Below are positions 9,734-18,824 of a stretch of DNA of 39,317 bases, piece by piece. The position numbers and the translations under genes were made by a program. A model generated the notes under the pieces. It saw only the letters and a list, made by a program, of their open reading frames with translations, ran no database searches and was not told the DNA's origin. Each line of letters opens with the position of its first letter. The first letter of the stretch is position 1. Source of the DNA: Bacteroidales bacterium (lineage in GTDB: Bacteria > Bacteroidota > Bacteroidia > Bacteroidales > UBA932); the NCBI GenBank assembly GCA_024401635.1, contig JAKSKP010000012.1, positions 1 to 39,317 of the forward strand, in the 5' to 3' direction.

Positions 9734-9802
9734 CAGTCCCTCAAAATGGGGGTATTATGCCCAAGTGGCTGATAATGAAACAATTAATTAAAACATAAAG
9801 CT

Positions 9803-10222
9803 ATGTTACAACCAAAGAAAACCAAATTCAGAAGGCAACAGAAAGGCCGTATGAAAGGTCTGGCCCATCGTGGAAACCAGCTTTCCTTCGGATCTTTCGG
9901 TATTAAGACTTTGGAGAGCTGCTGGCTTACTGGTCGTCAGATCGAGGCTGCCCGTCAGGCAGTGACCCGTTACATGAAACGTGAGGGTCAGATCTGGATC
10001 ATGATATTCCCTGACAAGCCCTACACCAAGAAACCTCTTGATGTCCGTATGGGTAAGGGTAAAGGTGATCCCGACGGATTCGTAGCCCCCATCACTCCCG
10101 GTCGTATCCTTATCGAGGCTGAAGGCGTTCCTATGGAAATCGCAAGGGAAGCGCTCAGGCTCGGCGCACAGAAGCTCCCCGTAAAGACCAAGTTCGTGGT
10201 CCGCAGGGATTATGTTGAATAA
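9803..10222 (+). CDS. rplP: 50S ribosomal protein L16
   Basis: Binds 23S rRNA near the central protuberance and the A site; needed late in 50S assembly. The 139 residues begin [19 protein letters not shown], the conserved N-terminus, and contain the [17 protein letters not shown] and [15 protein letters not shown] blocks. Unusually it is the first gene of its operon: rpsC and the rest of the S10 cluster are not upstream, and fhs is. No Shine-Dalgarno is seen before the ATG. Confidence 0.97.
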   Translation: MLQPKKTKFRRQQKGRMKGLAHRGNQLSFGSFGIKTLESCWLTGRQIEAARQAVTRYMKREGQIWIMIFPDKPYTKKPLDVRMGKGKGDPDGFVAPITPGRILIEAEGVPMEIAREALRLGAQKLPVKTKFVVRRDYVE

Positions 10223-10239
10223 TCTAAAGAGAGACGAAA

Positions 10240-10434
10240 ATGAAAGCACAAGAAGTTAGGGAAATGTCCGTTGCGGATCTTCGTGACCGCATCGAGGTCG
10301 AGAAAGCGAATCTCGCGACAATGAAACTGAACCACACCATCTCTCCTTTAGAGGATACATCCAAAATCGCAAAGACAAGGAATGACATCGCTCGTATGAT
10401 GACTATTCTTGCACAGAAAGAAAAACAGAACTAA
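10240..10434 (+). CDS. rpmC: 50S ribosomal protein L29
   Basis: Small helical-hairpin protein at the polypeptide exit, next to L23. The 64 residues start MKAQEVREMSVADLRDRI and end with the typical DIARMMTILAQKEK helix. It lies 17 bp after rplP, in the conserved L16-L29-S17 order. The ATG is preceded by GAGAG, only a weak ribosome site. Confidence 0.96.
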   Translation: MKAQEVREMSVADLRDRIEVEKANLATMKLNHTISPLEDTSKIAKTRNDIARMMTILAQKEKQN

Positions 10435-10446
10435 CATCGGATTACA

Positions 10447-10701
10447 ATGGAAAGGAATCTTCGTAAAGAAAGAATAGGTCTGGTGGTAAGCAACAAGATG
10501 GACAAGACCATCGTTGTGGCCGTGGAGACTCAGGAGAAACATCCCATCTACGGCAAGTTCGTGAAGAAGACCACCAAATTCGTTGCACAGGATGACAAGA
10601 ACGAGTGCAGCGAGGGCGATAAAGTCCGCATCATGGAGACCCGTCCCTTGAGCAAGACCAAGAGATGGAGATTAGTAGAAATCGTAGAAAAAGTTAAGTA
10701 G
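10447..10701 (+). CDS. rpsQ: 30S ribosomal protein S17
   Basis: OB-fold primary binder of the 16S rRNA 5' domain, early in 30S assembly. The 84 residues show the family signatures [17 protein letters not shown] and [21 protein letters not shown]. It lies 12 bp after rpmC and 2 bp before rplN. Confidence 0.97.
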   Translation: MERNLRKERIGLVVSNKMDKTIVVAVETQEKHPIYGKFVKKTTKFVAQDDKNECSEGDKVRIMETRPLSKTKRWRLVEIVEKVK

Positions 10702-10703
10702 AA

Positions 10704-11069
10704 ATGGTACAGCAGGAATCACGTTTACAGGTGGCTGACAACAGCGGTGCAAAGGAAGTTCTCTGCATCCGTGTACTTGGCGGTACACGTCACCGTTATG
10801 CAAAGGTGGGCGATCAGATCGTCGTTGCAATCAAAAATGCCCTTCCTACAGGCGAGGCCAAGAAAGGCACCGTCTCCAAGGCAGTGGTAGTACGTACCAA
10901 GAAGGAAATCCGTCGTCCGGACGGTTCTTATATCCGTTTTGATGATAATGCTTGCGTTCTTCTGAACAACGCCGGCGAGCTGCGCGGTACGCGTATCTTC
11001 GGCCCCGTTGCCCGCGAACTTCGTGAGAATTATATGAAAATTGTTTCACTGGCACCCGAGGTCCTTTAA
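10704..11069 (+). CDS. rplN: 50S ribosomal protein L14
   Basis: Beta-barrel protein at the subunit interface; it contacts L19 and is the docking site of the silencing factor RsfS. The 121 residues are canonical: [19 protein letters not shown] at the start, [17 protein letters not shown] in the middle and [14 protein letters not shown] near the end. Confidence 0.97.
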   Translation: MVQQESRLQVADNSGAKEVLCIRVLGGTRHRYAKVGDQIVVAIKNALPTGEAKKGTVSKAVVVRTKKEIRRPDGSYIRFDDNACVLLNNAGELRGTRIFGPVARELRENYMKIVSLAPEVL

Positions 11070-11081
11070 TTTATTATAGGT

Positions 11082-11393
11082 ATGAACAGAATTAAGAAAG
11101 GTGACAATGTCATTGTGATTGCCGGTAATGATAAAGGCAAGACAGGTAAAGTGCTTACAGTGATTCCCGAGAAGGAGCGCGTTATCGTCGAGGGTGTGGC
11201 TATGGTAAGCAAACACACCAAACCCAACGCAAAAGCTCCCCAGGGAGGTATTATTAAACAAGAGGCTAGCATCCACGTGTCAAACGTGGCCCTCATCGAC
11301 CCCAAGAGCGGCAAGGCCACTCGCGTGGGCTTCAAGATCGAAGGTGACAAGAAAGTGCGCGTAGCCAAAAAATCTTCAGAGGAGATCAAGTAA
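11082..11393 (+). CDS. rplX: 50S ribosomal protein L24
   Basis: Initiator of 50S assembly that binds the 5' end of 23S rRNA. The 103 residues open with a KOW motif ([20 protein letters not shown]) and include the [18 protein letters not shown] loop. The TAA stop shares its last base with the ATG of rplE, which implies translational coupling. Confidence 0.97.
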   Translation: MNRIKKGDNVIVIAGNDKGKTGKVLTVIPEKERVIVEGVAMVSKHTKPNAKAPQGGIIKQEASIHVSNVALIDPKSGKATRVGFKIEGDKKVRVAKKSSEEIK

Positions 11394-11980
11394 TGGCAAA
11401 GAAAGTAGCAGAGCAGGCCGCTCTTCCCAAAGGCTATACTCCCGACCTTAAGAAGGTCTACAAGGAGCAGATCATAGACAAACTCACCAAGGAGTTTGGT
11501 TACAAGACCATTATGCAGGTTCCCAAGCTCGTCAAGATTACCCTCAATATGGGTGTCGGCGACGCTACTCAGGACAAGAAGCTGGTTGACGATGCCCAGC
11601 AGCAGCTTTCAGAGATCACAGGTCAGAAAGCCGTCATCACCGCTTCCAAGATGGATATCTCCAACTTCAAGCTTCGTAAAGGCCAGGCCATCGGTGCGAA
11701 AGTCACTCTCCGTGGCGTGAAGATGTACGAGTTCCTCGAGCGTCTCATCCGCATCAGCCTTCCCCGTATCCGTGACTTCAACGGTATAGCCACCAAACTT
11801 GACGGCAAGGGCAACTATACCCTCGGCATCAAGGAGCAGATCATCTTCCCCGAGATAGACATCGAGAAGATTGCGAAGATCATGGGTCTTGAGATTACAT
11901 TCGTAACAACAGCAAACACTGACGCCGAGGCTTATGCCCTCCTGCGTGAGTTCGGTTTGCCTTTTAAGAAAAACAACTAA
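11393..11980 (+). CDS. rplE: 50S ribosomal protein L5
   Basis: 5S rRNA-binding protein of the central protuberance; contacts S13 and P-site tRNA. At 195 residues it is about 15 longer than E. coli L5, the extra length being a charged N-terminal extension ([20 protein letters not shown]). Core motifs [11 protein letters not shown] and [18 protein letters not shown] are intact. A GGAG within the end of rplX lies about 13 nt before its ATG and may be coincidental. Confidence 0.97.
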   Translation: MAKKVAEQAALPKGYTPDLKKVYKEQIIDKLTKEFGYKTIMQVPKLVKITLNMGVGDATQDKKLVDDAQQQLSEITGQKAVITASKMDISNFKLRKGQAIGAKVTLRGVKMYEFLERLIRISLPRIRDFNGIATKLDGKGNYTLGIKEQIIFPEIDIEKIAKIMGLEITFVTTANTDAEAYALLREFGLPFKKNN

Positions 11981-11985
11981 GTAAT

Positions 11986-12255
11986 ATGGCAAAGGAATCA
12001 ATGAAAGCTCGCGAAGTGAAACGCGCGAAATTAGTTGCTAAATACGCCGAGAAACGTAAAGCCCTCAAGGAAGCCGGAGACTGGGTTGCTCTTGACAAGC
12101 TCCCCAAGAACTCCTGCGCCTGCCGTCTTCACAACCGTTGCTCTCTTACCGGACGTCCCAAAGGATATATGCGTTACTTCGGTATCAGCCGTATCCAGTT
12201 CCGTGAGATGGCTGCCAACGGCCTCATCCCCGGTGTCAAGAAGGCAAGCTGGTAA
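11986..12255 (+). CDS. rpsN: 30S ribosomal protein S14, zinc-free long form
   Basis: Binds the 3' major domain of 16S rRNA in the 30S head. The 89-residue form resembles E. coli S14: it has the [20 protein letters not shown] block but not the CxxC...CxxC zinc ribbon of the short form. It follows rplE by 5 bp. A 76-bp gap, the largest inside this operon, separates it from rpsH. Confidence 0.97.
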   Translation: MAKESMKAREVKRAKLVAKYAEKRKALKEAGDWVALDKLPKNSCACRLHNRCSLTGRPKGYMRYFGISRIQFREMAANGLIPGVKKASW

Positions 12256-12290
12256 CAGACCACAATTAAGTTTAACCATATAGGATATCG

Positions 12291-12306
12291 GACGCGAAGC
12301 AGCGTC
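12291..12306 (+). promoter_or_regulatory. Small hairpin in the rpsN-rpsH gap
   Basis: GACGC and GCGTC pair around GAAGCA in the only sizeable intergenic gap of the operon, about 26 nt before rpsH. It could be a feedback or processing site for the S8 half of the operon; no known S8-binding consensus was confirmed. Confidence 0.25.
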
Positions 12307-12331
12307 GAACCTTAAAAAACAAGAAAAAATC

Positions 12332-12727
12332 ATGACTGATCCTATTGCAGATTACCTTACCAGGGTACGCAACGCCTACCTTGCAGGTAAGAAGGTCGTT
12401 GAGATTCCTTCATCAAAGATGAAAGAGTCCATCACCAAAATTCTGTGCGAGAAGGGTTACATCCTCAGCTACAAGGTAGTTGAAGGCGAGCCTTTCAACA
12501 CGATCAAAATCGCTCTCAAGTACCATCCGGCCACCAAGACTCCCGCAATCAAGAAGATTGAGAGAATCAGCCGTCCCGGTCTGCGTACCTATGCCGACGT
12601 GGATAACCTTCCCAGGGTACTCAATGGCCTTGGAATCGCCATCCTCTCCACATCAAAGGGCGTAATCACCGACAAGGAAGCCAAGGAGCTCAACGTGGGC
12701 GGTGAAGTATTGTGCTATGTTTATTAA
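12332..12727 (+). CDS. rpsH: 30S ribosomal protein S8
   Basis: Primary binder of the 16S rRNA central domain; in E. coli it is also the translational repressor of the spc operon. The 131 residues contain TDPIADYLTRVRNA at the N-terminus and the STSKGVITDKEAKEL C-terminal block that contacts helix 21. Its ATG follows an A-rich leader (AAAAAACAAGAAAAAATC), the type of initiation region common in this phylum. Confidence 0.97.
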   Translation: MTDPIADYLTRVRNAYLAGKKVVEIPSSKMKESITKILCEKGYILSYKVVEGEPFNTIKIALKYHPATKTPAIKKIERISRPGLRTYADVDNLPRVLNGLGIAILSTSKGVITDKEAKELNVGGEVLCYVY

Positions 12728-12744
12728 TGTAAAAAGAAGTAATA

Positions 12745-13302
12745 ATGTCACGAATTGGTAAAGCACCTGTAGTCCTTCCCGCTGGCGTCACTTGTACGAT
12801 TGACGCGGGTGTGGTGAAGGTGAAAGGCCCTCACGGTGAGCTTTCTCAGAAGGTGGATCCTTCCATCACTGTAGCTCTTGAGGGAAATGAGATCAAACTG
12901 ACACGTCCTACCGATCTTCCCCATCATCGTTCAATGCACGGTCTGTACCGCGCCCTCATCGCCAATATGGTGAAAGGTGTGTCCGAGATGTTCGAGATCA
13001 AGCAGGAATTCATCGGTGTCGGTTTCAAAGTTGATGTCCAGGGCCAGATCATAAACATGTCCCTCGGATTCTCACACGAAGTACAAATGATGGTTCCTGC
13101 AGAAATCAAGGCAGAAGCACCCGCCGTAAAGAAAGGACAGAACCCCGTTCTTATCCTGAAGAGCTGCGACAAACAGCTCGTCGGCCAGGTTGCCGCCAAG
13201 ATACGTTCTCTGCGCAAGCCGGAGCCGTACAAGGGTAAAGGTATCAAGTTTGTCGGTGAGCAGATCCGTCGCAAGGCCGGCAAGTCAGCAAGTGCTAAAT
13301 AA
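12745..13302 (+). CDS. rplF: 50S ribosomal protein L6
   Basis: Two-domain protein near the factor-binding site and the sarcin-ricin loop. The 185 residues begin MSRIGKAPVVLPAGV and close with the conserved EPYKGKGIKFVGEQIRRKAGKS. It lies 17 bp after rpsH. Confidence 0.97.
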   Translation: MSRIGKAPVVLPAGVTCTIDAGVVKVKGPHGELSQKVDPSITVALEGNEIKLTRPTDLPHHRSMHGLYRALIANMVKGVSEMFEIKQEFIGVGFKVDVQGQIINMSLGFSHEVQMMVPAEIKAEAPAVKKGQNPVLILKSCDKQLVGQVAAKIRSLRKPEPYKGKGIKFVGEQIRRKAGKSASAK

Positions 13303-13304
13303 TT

Positions 13305-13310
13305 AGGAGG
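13305..13310 (+). promoter_or_regulatory. Strong Shine-Dalgarno site for rplR
   Basis: TTAGGAGG (core AGGAGG) ends 8 nt before the rplR ATG, seven of eight bases complementary to the usual 16S rRNA tail. Most genes in this window have no such site. Confidence 0.8.
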
Positions 13311-13318
13311 ACAACGTT

Positions 13319-13681
13319 ATGGCATTGAATAAAATTCAAAGAAGACAAAGAATTCACTACCGTATCCGTAAGGTCGTAAACGGCACCGCCGAGAGGCCTC
13401 GTATGGTTGTTTTCCGTAGCAACAAGCAGATTTACGTACAGGTAGTTGATGATTTGAAGGGCGTGACTCTCGCAGCCGCCGCTTCAAACGACAAGGAACT
13501 TGCAGTAGAGTGCAAGGGTAAATCAGGCATCGAGGCCGCTGCAATCGTCGGAAAGAAGGTTGCAGAGCGCGCTCTTGCCCAGGGTATTTCCACAGTGTCT
13601 TTCGACCGTGGAGGTTACCTTTATCACGGTAGAGTAAAAAGTTTGGCAGACGCTGCCCGTGAGGGTGGCCTAATTTTCTAG
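13319..13681 (+). CDS. rplR: 50S ribosomal protein L18
   Basis: Binds 5S rRNA together with L5 and joins it to the 50S subunit. The 120 residues include [21 protein letters not shown], here split by no insertion, and end with the family signature [23 protein letters not shown]. It has a strong Shine-Dalgarno, unlike its neighbours rplF and rpsE, so its synthesis may be controlled differently. Confidence 0.96.
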   Translation: MALNKIQRRQRIHYRIRKVVNGTAERPRMVVFRSNKQIYVQVVDDLKGVTLAAAASNDKELAVECKGKSGIEAAAIVGKKVAERALAQGISTVSFDRGGYLYHGRVKSLADAAREGGLIF

Positions 13682-13685
13682 GATT

Positions 13686-14204
13686 ATGGCAAACACAAAC
13701 GTAAACAGAGTAAAAACATCCGATCTGGAACTTAAGGACAGGTTGGTAGCCATCCAGAGGGTAACCAAAGTATCCAAGGGTGGTCGTCACTTCTCTTTCG
13801 CCGCAATCGTAGTCGTAGGTGATGAGAACGGAGTTGTAGGCTATGGTCTTGGTAAAGCCAATGAGGTTACAACAGCTATTTCAAAGGGTATCGAGGATGC
13901 AAAGAAGAACCTCGTGAAAGTCCCTGTACTTAACGGAACCATTCCTCACGAGCAGGAGTCGAAGTTCGGCGGTGCACGCGTGTTTATGAAACCCGCAGCC
14001 CCCGGTACCGGTGTGAAGGCCGGCGGTGCAATGCGTGCCGTGTTCGAGTCAGTGGGCATCAAGAACGTGCTCGCCAAATCGAAGGGCTCTTCAAACCCCC
14101 ACAACCTCGTGAAGGCTACTGTCACCGCCCTTACCGAAATGAGGGACGCATACACCGTAGCCGGTCTCCGTGGTGTAACAATGAGCGAAGTATTTAACGG
14201 TTAA
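13686..14204 (+). CDS. rpsE: 30S ribosomal protein S5
   Basis: Decoding-fidelity protein at the mRNA entry side of the 30S subunit. The 172 residues include the loop where spectinomycin-resistance changes map in other bacteria ([15 protein letters not shown], about 26-40), intact here, and the double-stranded RNA-binding fold that follows. The TAA stop overlaps the Shine-Dalgarno of rpmD. Confidence 0.97.
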   Translation: MANTNVNRVKTSDLELKDRLVAIQRVTKVSKGGRHFSFAAIVVVGDENGVVGYGLGKANEVTTAISKGIEDAKKNLVKVPVLNGTIPHEQESKFGGARVFMKPAAPGTGVKAGGAMRAVFESVGIKNVLAKSKGSSNPHNLVKATVTALTEMRDAYTVAGLRGVTMSEVFNG

Positions 14205-14209
14205 GGAGG
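14204..14209 (+). promoter_or_regulatory. Perfect Shine-Dalgarno for rpmD overlapping the rpsE stop
   Basis: TAAGGAGG (14202-14209) combines the rpsE stop codon with a full 8-base complement of the canonical 16S 3' end, 8 nt before the rpmD ATG. Confidence 0.8.
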
Positions 14210-14217
14210 ATTGAGCT

Positions 14218-14400
14218 ATGGCAAAATTGAAATTAACCCTCGTTCGCAGCTACAGCGCTGCCGACAAACGTCAGATTGCTAACCTGCAGTCTCTCGGTCT
14301 TCGCAAGATGCACCAGAGTGTTGTCGTTGAATCAAACCCCGTCACTCTCGGTATGATAGGCAAGGTCAACCATCTCGTAACAGTTGAAGAAACTAAATAA
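14218..14400 (+). CDS. rpmD: 50S ribosomal protein L30
   Basis: Small alpha/beta protein on the 50S back face. The 60 residues (ends LGMIGKVNHLVTVEE) fit the bacterial family, with the LRKMHQSVVVE core. It lies between two perfect Shine-Dalgarno sites, its own and that of rplO. Confidence 0.96.
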   Translation: MAKLKLTLVRSYSAADKRQIANLQSLGLRKMHQSVVVESNPVTLGMIGKVNHLVTVEETK

Positions 14401-14405
14401 GGAGG
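14400..14405 (+). promoter_or_regulatory. Perfect Shine-Dalgarno for rplO overlapping the rpmD stop
   Basis: TAAGGAGG (14398-14405) again merges the upstream stop codon with the ribosome site, 9 nt before the rplO ATG. The arrangement repeats that at rpmD. Confidence 0.8.
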
Positions 14406-14414
14406 ACACGAATT

Positions 14415-14864
14415 ATGAATCTCAATAATCTCAAACCTGCAAAAGGTTCTCTTGGAAAAGAGAAAAGGGTAGGTCGTGGTGAAGGTTCAGGTCACGGCGG
14501 ACAGAGCTGCCGTGGTATGAACGGTGCTGCTCAGCGCTCAGGCTATTCACACAAGAAGGGCTTTGAGGGTGGTCAGATGCCTATCAACCGTCGTCTTCCC
14601 AAATTCGGTTTCACCAATCCCAACAGGGTGGAGTACAAGGGTATCAACGTATCTACCCTTCAGGCTCTTTCTGAGAAGATCAAAGGAACCACCATCACTG
14701 TCGAGACTCTCCAGCAGGCCGGCTTCATCAACAAGAACCAGCTCGTGAAGATCCTCGGTGAAGGTGAACTCAAAGCAAAACTTGACGTAACAGCCAACGC
14801 TTTCTCAAAATCGGCAATCGCCAAGATTGAGGCAGTCGGAGGCAAAACCACAGTCATCGAGTAA
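14415..14864 (+). CDS. rplO: 50S ribosomal protein L15
   Basis: Assembly protein with a long unstructured N-terminal tail that threads into 23S rRNA. The 149 residues show the Gly/Lys-rich tail (KRVGRGEGSGHGGQSCRGMN), then the GFEGGQMPINRRLPKFGF signature. The stop shares a base with the secY ATG (TAATG), coupling ribosomal protein and translocon synthesis. Confidence 0.97.
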   Translation: MNLNNLKPAKGSLGKEKRVGRGEGSGHGGQSCRGMNGAAQRSGYSHKKGFEGGQMPINRRLPKFGFTNPNRVEYKGINVSTLQALSEKIKGTTITVETLQQAGFINKNQLVKILGEGELKAKLDVTANAFSKSAIAKIEAVGGKTTVIE

Positions 14865-16210
14865 TGAAAAAGTTCATTCAGACAATTCAGAACATCTGGA
14901 AAATTGACGAACTGCGTCAGAGGATAGGCTACACCCTTCTTCTGATTCTGGTGTATCGTCTGGGCAGCTTCATCGTGCTTCCCGGTATCGATGCCACGCT
15001 GCTTGCCGGTTCCCAGCTGAAACAGACGACAGCCGACGGTCTCGTAGGTCTGCTCGATATGTTCAGCGGCGGTGCATTCGGCAATGCGTCAATTTTTGCG
15101 CTGGGTGTGATGCCGTACATCTCGGCCTCCATCGTTATCCAGCTGCTGGGCGTGTTCGTTCCCTACTTCCGCAAACTCCAGATGGAGGGTGAAAGCGGCC
15201 GCAGGAAAATGAACCAGATGACACGCTTCCTGACCATCCTGATCATTGCCATCCAGGGTCCCGCCTATATGGCAGCCCTTCACAACCAGATACCTGCAGA
15301 GGCATTTGTGGCAGTGAACCAGCTCGGTTGGAGCAGTTTCTTCTTCAACCTCACCAGCACTCTCATCCTTCTGGGTGGCACCATGTTCGTAATGTGGCTT
15401 GGCGAGCGCATCACTGACCGCGGTATCGGCAACGGTATCTCAATCATCATCATGGTCGGTATCATCGCACGTCTTCCCTTTGCACTCCTCGCTGAAATCC
15501 AGTCCAAGTTTGTCGGAAACGGCGTGGGCGGTCCGCTCATCTTCGTTGTGGAGCTCGTCGTTCTGTTCTTCGTGTTCATTGCGGCTATCGCAATCGTTCA
15601 GGCAGTCCGCAAAGTTCCCGTACAGTATGCCAAGAGGGTTATCGGAAACAAGCAGTACGGCGGCGTACGCCAGTATCTGCCCCTGAAGATAAATGCAGCC
15701 GGCGTTATGCCTATCATCTTTGCACAGGCATTGATGCTGTTCCCGCTTATCTTCTCGCAGTTCGACAGCACTCGTGGTCTTGCAGCAACTTTCAGCAATT
15801 ACACAGGCGTCTGGTATAATGTAGTATTCGGCCTTCTGGTTATCGCCTTCACCTATTTCTACACCTCCGTTACCGTCAATCCCAATATGATGAGCGAGGA
15901 GATGAAGAAGAACGGCGGGTTCATCCCCGGCGTGAAGCCAGGCAAGGCTACGGCCGCTTTCCTTGACGATATCATGTCACGCGTGACCCTTCCCGGTTCA
16001 ATCGCTCTGGCAATCATCGCCATTCTTCCGGCCATCGCAATACTCTTCGGTGTGAACAACCGTTTCGCAAGCTTCTACGGTGGTACTTCACTGTTGATCC
16101 TTGTGGGCGTTATTCTGGATACACTCCAGCAGATCGAGAGCCAGCTGCTTATGCGTCATTACGACGGATTGATGAAGACCGGACGTCTCAAGGGCCGTTC
16201 CGGTATGTAA
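14864..16210 (+). CDS. secY: Preprotein translocase subunit SecY
   Basis: Channel subunit of the SecYEG translocon in the inner membrane. The 448 residues contain about ten hydrophobic segments, the plug and first-helix region near the N-terminus (YRLGSFIVLPGID), the family signature GISIIIMVGIIARLP in the middle, and cytoplasmic loops rich in Arg/Lys such as RKVPVQYAKRVIGNKQYGG. It keeps the usual spc position between rplO and map. Translation is probably coupled to rplO through the one-base overlap. Confidence 0.97.
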   Translation: MKKFIQTIQNIWKIDELRQRIGYTLLLILVYRLGSFIVLPGIDATLLAGSQLKQTTADGLVGLLDMFSGGAFGNASIFALGVMPYISASIVIQLLGVFVPYFRKLQMEGESGRRKMNQMTRFLTILIIAIQGPAYMAALHNQIPAEAFVAVNQLGWSSFFFNLTSTLILLGGTMFVMWLGERITDRGIGNGISIIIMVGIIARLPFALLAEIQSKFVGNGVGGPLIFVVELVVLFFVFIAAIAIVQAVRKVPVQYAKRVIGNKQYGGVRQYLPLKINAAGVMPIIFAQALMLFPLIFSQFDSTRGLAATFSNYTGVWYNVVFGLLVIAFTYFYTSVTVNPNMMSEEMKKNGGFIPGVKPGKATAAFLDDIMSRVTLPGSIALAIIAILPAIAILFGVNNRFASFYGGTSLLILVGVILDTLQQIESQLLMRHYDGLMKTGRLKGRSGM

Positions 16211-16226
16211 AGAAGATCTTTGATAG

Positions 16227-17000
16227 ATGGTAAAACCCAAAACAGAAGAGGAAATCGAACTCTTGCGCGAGAACGCGATTATCGTGTCCAAAACGCTTGC
16301 AGTTGTCGGTCGTGCGGTGGCCCCTGGTGTGACAACTAACAAGTTGAATAGGTTGGCCGAGACCTTCATCCGTGACAACGGAGCAATTCCCTCGTTTCTG
16401 GGTTATGACGGTTTTCCCGCGGCATTGTGCATGTCAGTCAACGACACCGTTGTCCACGGCTTCCCTTCGGACTATGCGCTGAAGGAAGGTGACATAGTAT
16501 CGGTGGACTGCGGCACACTGTACAAGGGCTATAACGGCGATTCTGCGTACACCTTCCCGGTCGGGGAGGTGAGCGCGGAGGTCGCAAGGCTTCTGAAGGT
16601 GACCAGGCAGTCGCTTTTCGAGGGAATAGCCCAGGCAGTTGACGGGAACCGTACAGGTGATATCGGACACGCGGTGCAATCGTATTGCGAAGCCGCCGGA
16701 TTTTCCGTAGTCCGGGAGTTGGAAGGACACGGGATAGGCAGACAGATGCACGAAAATCCAGGTGTGCCGAATTTCGGTCATCAGGGACGCGGAGCACGTC
16801 TGTCCGACGGCATGACAATCTGTATCGAGCCAATGATCAATGCGGGAGGACGCGGCGTATACCTGGCCAGGAACGGCTGGGAGGTACGTACCGCAGACCG
16901 CAAGCCGTCGGCTCATTACGAACTTACGGTTGTTGTCAGAAAAGGTAAGCCTGAAATACTGTCTACCTTTGATTATATTGAAGGAAAAGTTGAATTTTAA
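16227..17000 (+). CDS. map: Methionine aminopeptidase type I
   Basis: Removes the initiator methionine from nascent proteins. The 257 residues form a pita-bread fold with all five metal ligands visible: Asp in VSVDCGT, Asp in NGDSAYTF, His in GHGIGRQMHENP, Glu in TICIEPM and Glu in AHYELTVVV. It has no N-terminal zinc-finger extension, as expected for the bacterial type I form. It sits 16 bp after secY and 9 bp before infA, the usual neighbours in this phylum. Confidence 0.97.
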   Translation: MVKPKTEEEIELLRENAIIVSKTLAVVGRAVAPGVTTNKLNRLAETFIRDNGAIPSFLGYDGFPAALCMSVNDTVVHGFPSDYALKEGDIVSVDCGTLYKGYNGDSAYTFPVGEVSAEVARLLKVTRQSLFEGIAQAVDGNRTGDIGHAVQSYCEAAGFSVVRELEGHGIGRQMHENPGVPNFGHQGRGARLSDGMTICIEPMINAGGRGVYLARNGWEVRTADRKPSAHYELTVVVRKGKPEILSTFDYIEGKVEF

Positions 17001-17009
17001 AGTGAATTT

Positions 17010-17228
17010 ATGTCAAAGCAAACCGCAATCGAGCAGGAAGGTACAATCATCGAGACTCTCCCCAACGCCATGTTCAAGGTGGAGCTGGAGAACGGCCACG
17101 TCATACTTGCCCACATTTCAGGCAAGATGAGGATGAATTACATCAAGATACTTCCCGGCGACAAAGTGAAAGTCGAGATCTCACCTTATGATTTGACCAA
17201 AGGAAGAATTTCTTTCAGATACAAATAA
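17010..17228 (+). CDS. infA: Translation initiation factor IF-1
   Basis: OB-fold factor that occupies the A site during initiation. The 72 residues ([20 protein letters not shown], ending [12 protein letters not shown]) match the family length and sequence throughout. It lies between map and rpmJ. Confidence 0.97.
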   Translation: MSKQTAIEQEGTIIETLPNAMFKVELENGHVILAHISGKMRMNYIKILPGDKVKVEISPYDLTKGRISFRYK

Positions 17229-17240
17229 AAATCAGATATT

Positions 17241-17357
17241 ATGAAAGTAAAAGCATCCATCAAAAAGCGCAGCGAAGACTGCAAGATTGTAAAGCGCAAA
17301 GGCCGTCTTTACGTGATCTGCAAGAAGAACCCCAAGTTCAAAATGCGCCAGGGATAG
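17241..17357 (+). CDS. rpmJ: 50S ribosomal protein L36
   Basis: A 38-residue basic protein of the 50S subunit. It starts [20 protein letters not shown] and ends [11 protein letters not shown] at TAG 17355-17357. The zinc site is incomplete: Cys14 and Cys27 remain, but Ser11 replaces the first Cys and the usual His near position 32 is Lys. Zinc binding is therefore doubtful. The gene lies 12 bp after infA. Confidence 0.95.
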   Translation: MKVKASIKKRSEDCKIVKRKGRLYVICKKNPKFKMRQG

Positions 17358-17400
17358 AATATCTCAAGTAGTAATTAAAAATTAAAAATCAAGAATAATT

Positions 17401-17778
<378 letters not shown>

Positions 17779-17790
17779 TCCAGATGAATT

Positions 17791-18180
17791 ATGGCAAAGA
17801 AAACAACAACTACCAAGAAAAGAGTCGTTAAGGTTGACGCTTATGGCCAGGCCCATATTTCATCAACTTTCAACAACGTTATCGTTACTCTTACCAATGC
17901 GACAGGCCAGGTTATCAGCTGGAGTTCTGCCGGTAAGAGCGGTTTCAGGGGTTCCAAGAAGAACACTCCCTATGCTGCTCAGGTTGCCGCTGCAGATGCT
18001 GCCAAGACAGCTTATGATCTTGGCCTGCGTAAGGTGAAAGCATATGTGAAAGGTCCGGGTTCAGGTCGTGAATCCGCTATCAGGACCATCCACGGTGCAG
18101 GCATCGAGGTTACGGAGATTATCGACGTAACACCTATGCCCCACAACGGATGCCGTCCTAAAGGCCGTCGTAAAGTTTAA
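17791..18180 (+). CDS. rpsK: 30S ribosomal protein S11
   Basis: Platform protein near the mRNA exit (E site). The 129 residues carry the [20 protein letters not shown] and [18 protein letters not shown] signatures in full. The Asn-Gly in the latter is the site of isoaspartate formation reported in E. coli S11. Confidence 0.97.
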   Translation: MAKKTTTTKKRVVKVDAYGQAHISSTFNNVIVTLTNATGQVISWSSAGKSGFRGSKKNTPYAAQVAAADAAKTAYDLGLRKVKAYVKGPGSGRESAIRTIHGAGIEVTEIIDVTPMPHNGCRPKGRRKV

Positions 18181-18200
18181 CCGTTTAATTTTGAATCATT

Positions 18201-18803
18201 ATGGCAAGATATACAGGCCCTACTACCAAAATTGCACGTAAATTTGGCGAGCCCATCTATGGAGCGGATAAGGATTACGAAAAGAGAAATTATCCTCCCG
18301 GACAGCACGGTCTCGCAAAGAAACGCAAAAAACAGTCTGAGTATGGTATTCAGCTGCGTGAGAAACAGAAAGTGAAATATACATACGGAGTATTGGAGCG
18401 TCAGTTCCGCAATACTTACGCAAAGGCAGCCCGTATGAAGGGTCAGACAGGTGAGAACCTTCTTTTCCTTCTCGAGAGCCGTCTTGACAACATCGTTTAC
18501 CGTATGGGTATCGCTCCTACGCGTGCAGCAGCGCGTCAGCTTGTTTCACACTGCCACATCACTCTCAACGGCAAGGTTTGCAACATCCCTTCAACCCAGG
18601 TGAAACCCGGTGATGCAGTTGCAGTCCGCGAGCGTTCAAAGAGTCTTGAGGTCATCACTGCAGCCGTTGCCAGCGCAGTCAAATTCTCTTGGATCGAGTT
18701 TGACGCCGCCGCCCTTTCAGGCAAATACCTCAACGTTCCCGTACGTGAGGAAATTCCTGAGACCATCAACGAACAGCTGATCGTCGAGTTGTACTCTAAG
18801 TAG
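18201..18803 (+). CDS. rpsD: 30S ribosomal protein S4
   Basis: Early-assembly protein that nucleates the 16S 5' domain and lies at the mRNA entry. The 200 residues include the S4 RNA-binding domain ([20 protein letters not shown], about 90-110). The N-terminus [19 protein letters not shown] lacks the Cys zinc cluster found in some S4 proteins. In E. coli S4 represses the alpha operon; no such site was identified here. Confidence 0.97.
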   Translation: MARYTGPTTKIARKFGEPIYGADKDYEKRNYPPGQHGLAKKRKKQSEYGIQLREKQKVKYTYGVLERQFRNTYAKAARMKGQTGENLLFLLESRLDNIVYRMGIAPTRAAARQLVSHCHITLNGKVCNIPSTQVKPGDAVAVRERSKSLEVITAAVASAVKFSWIEFDAAALSGKYLNVPVREEIPETINEQLIVELYSK

Positions 18804-18824
18804 AAATTTAACACCAGATAAATT

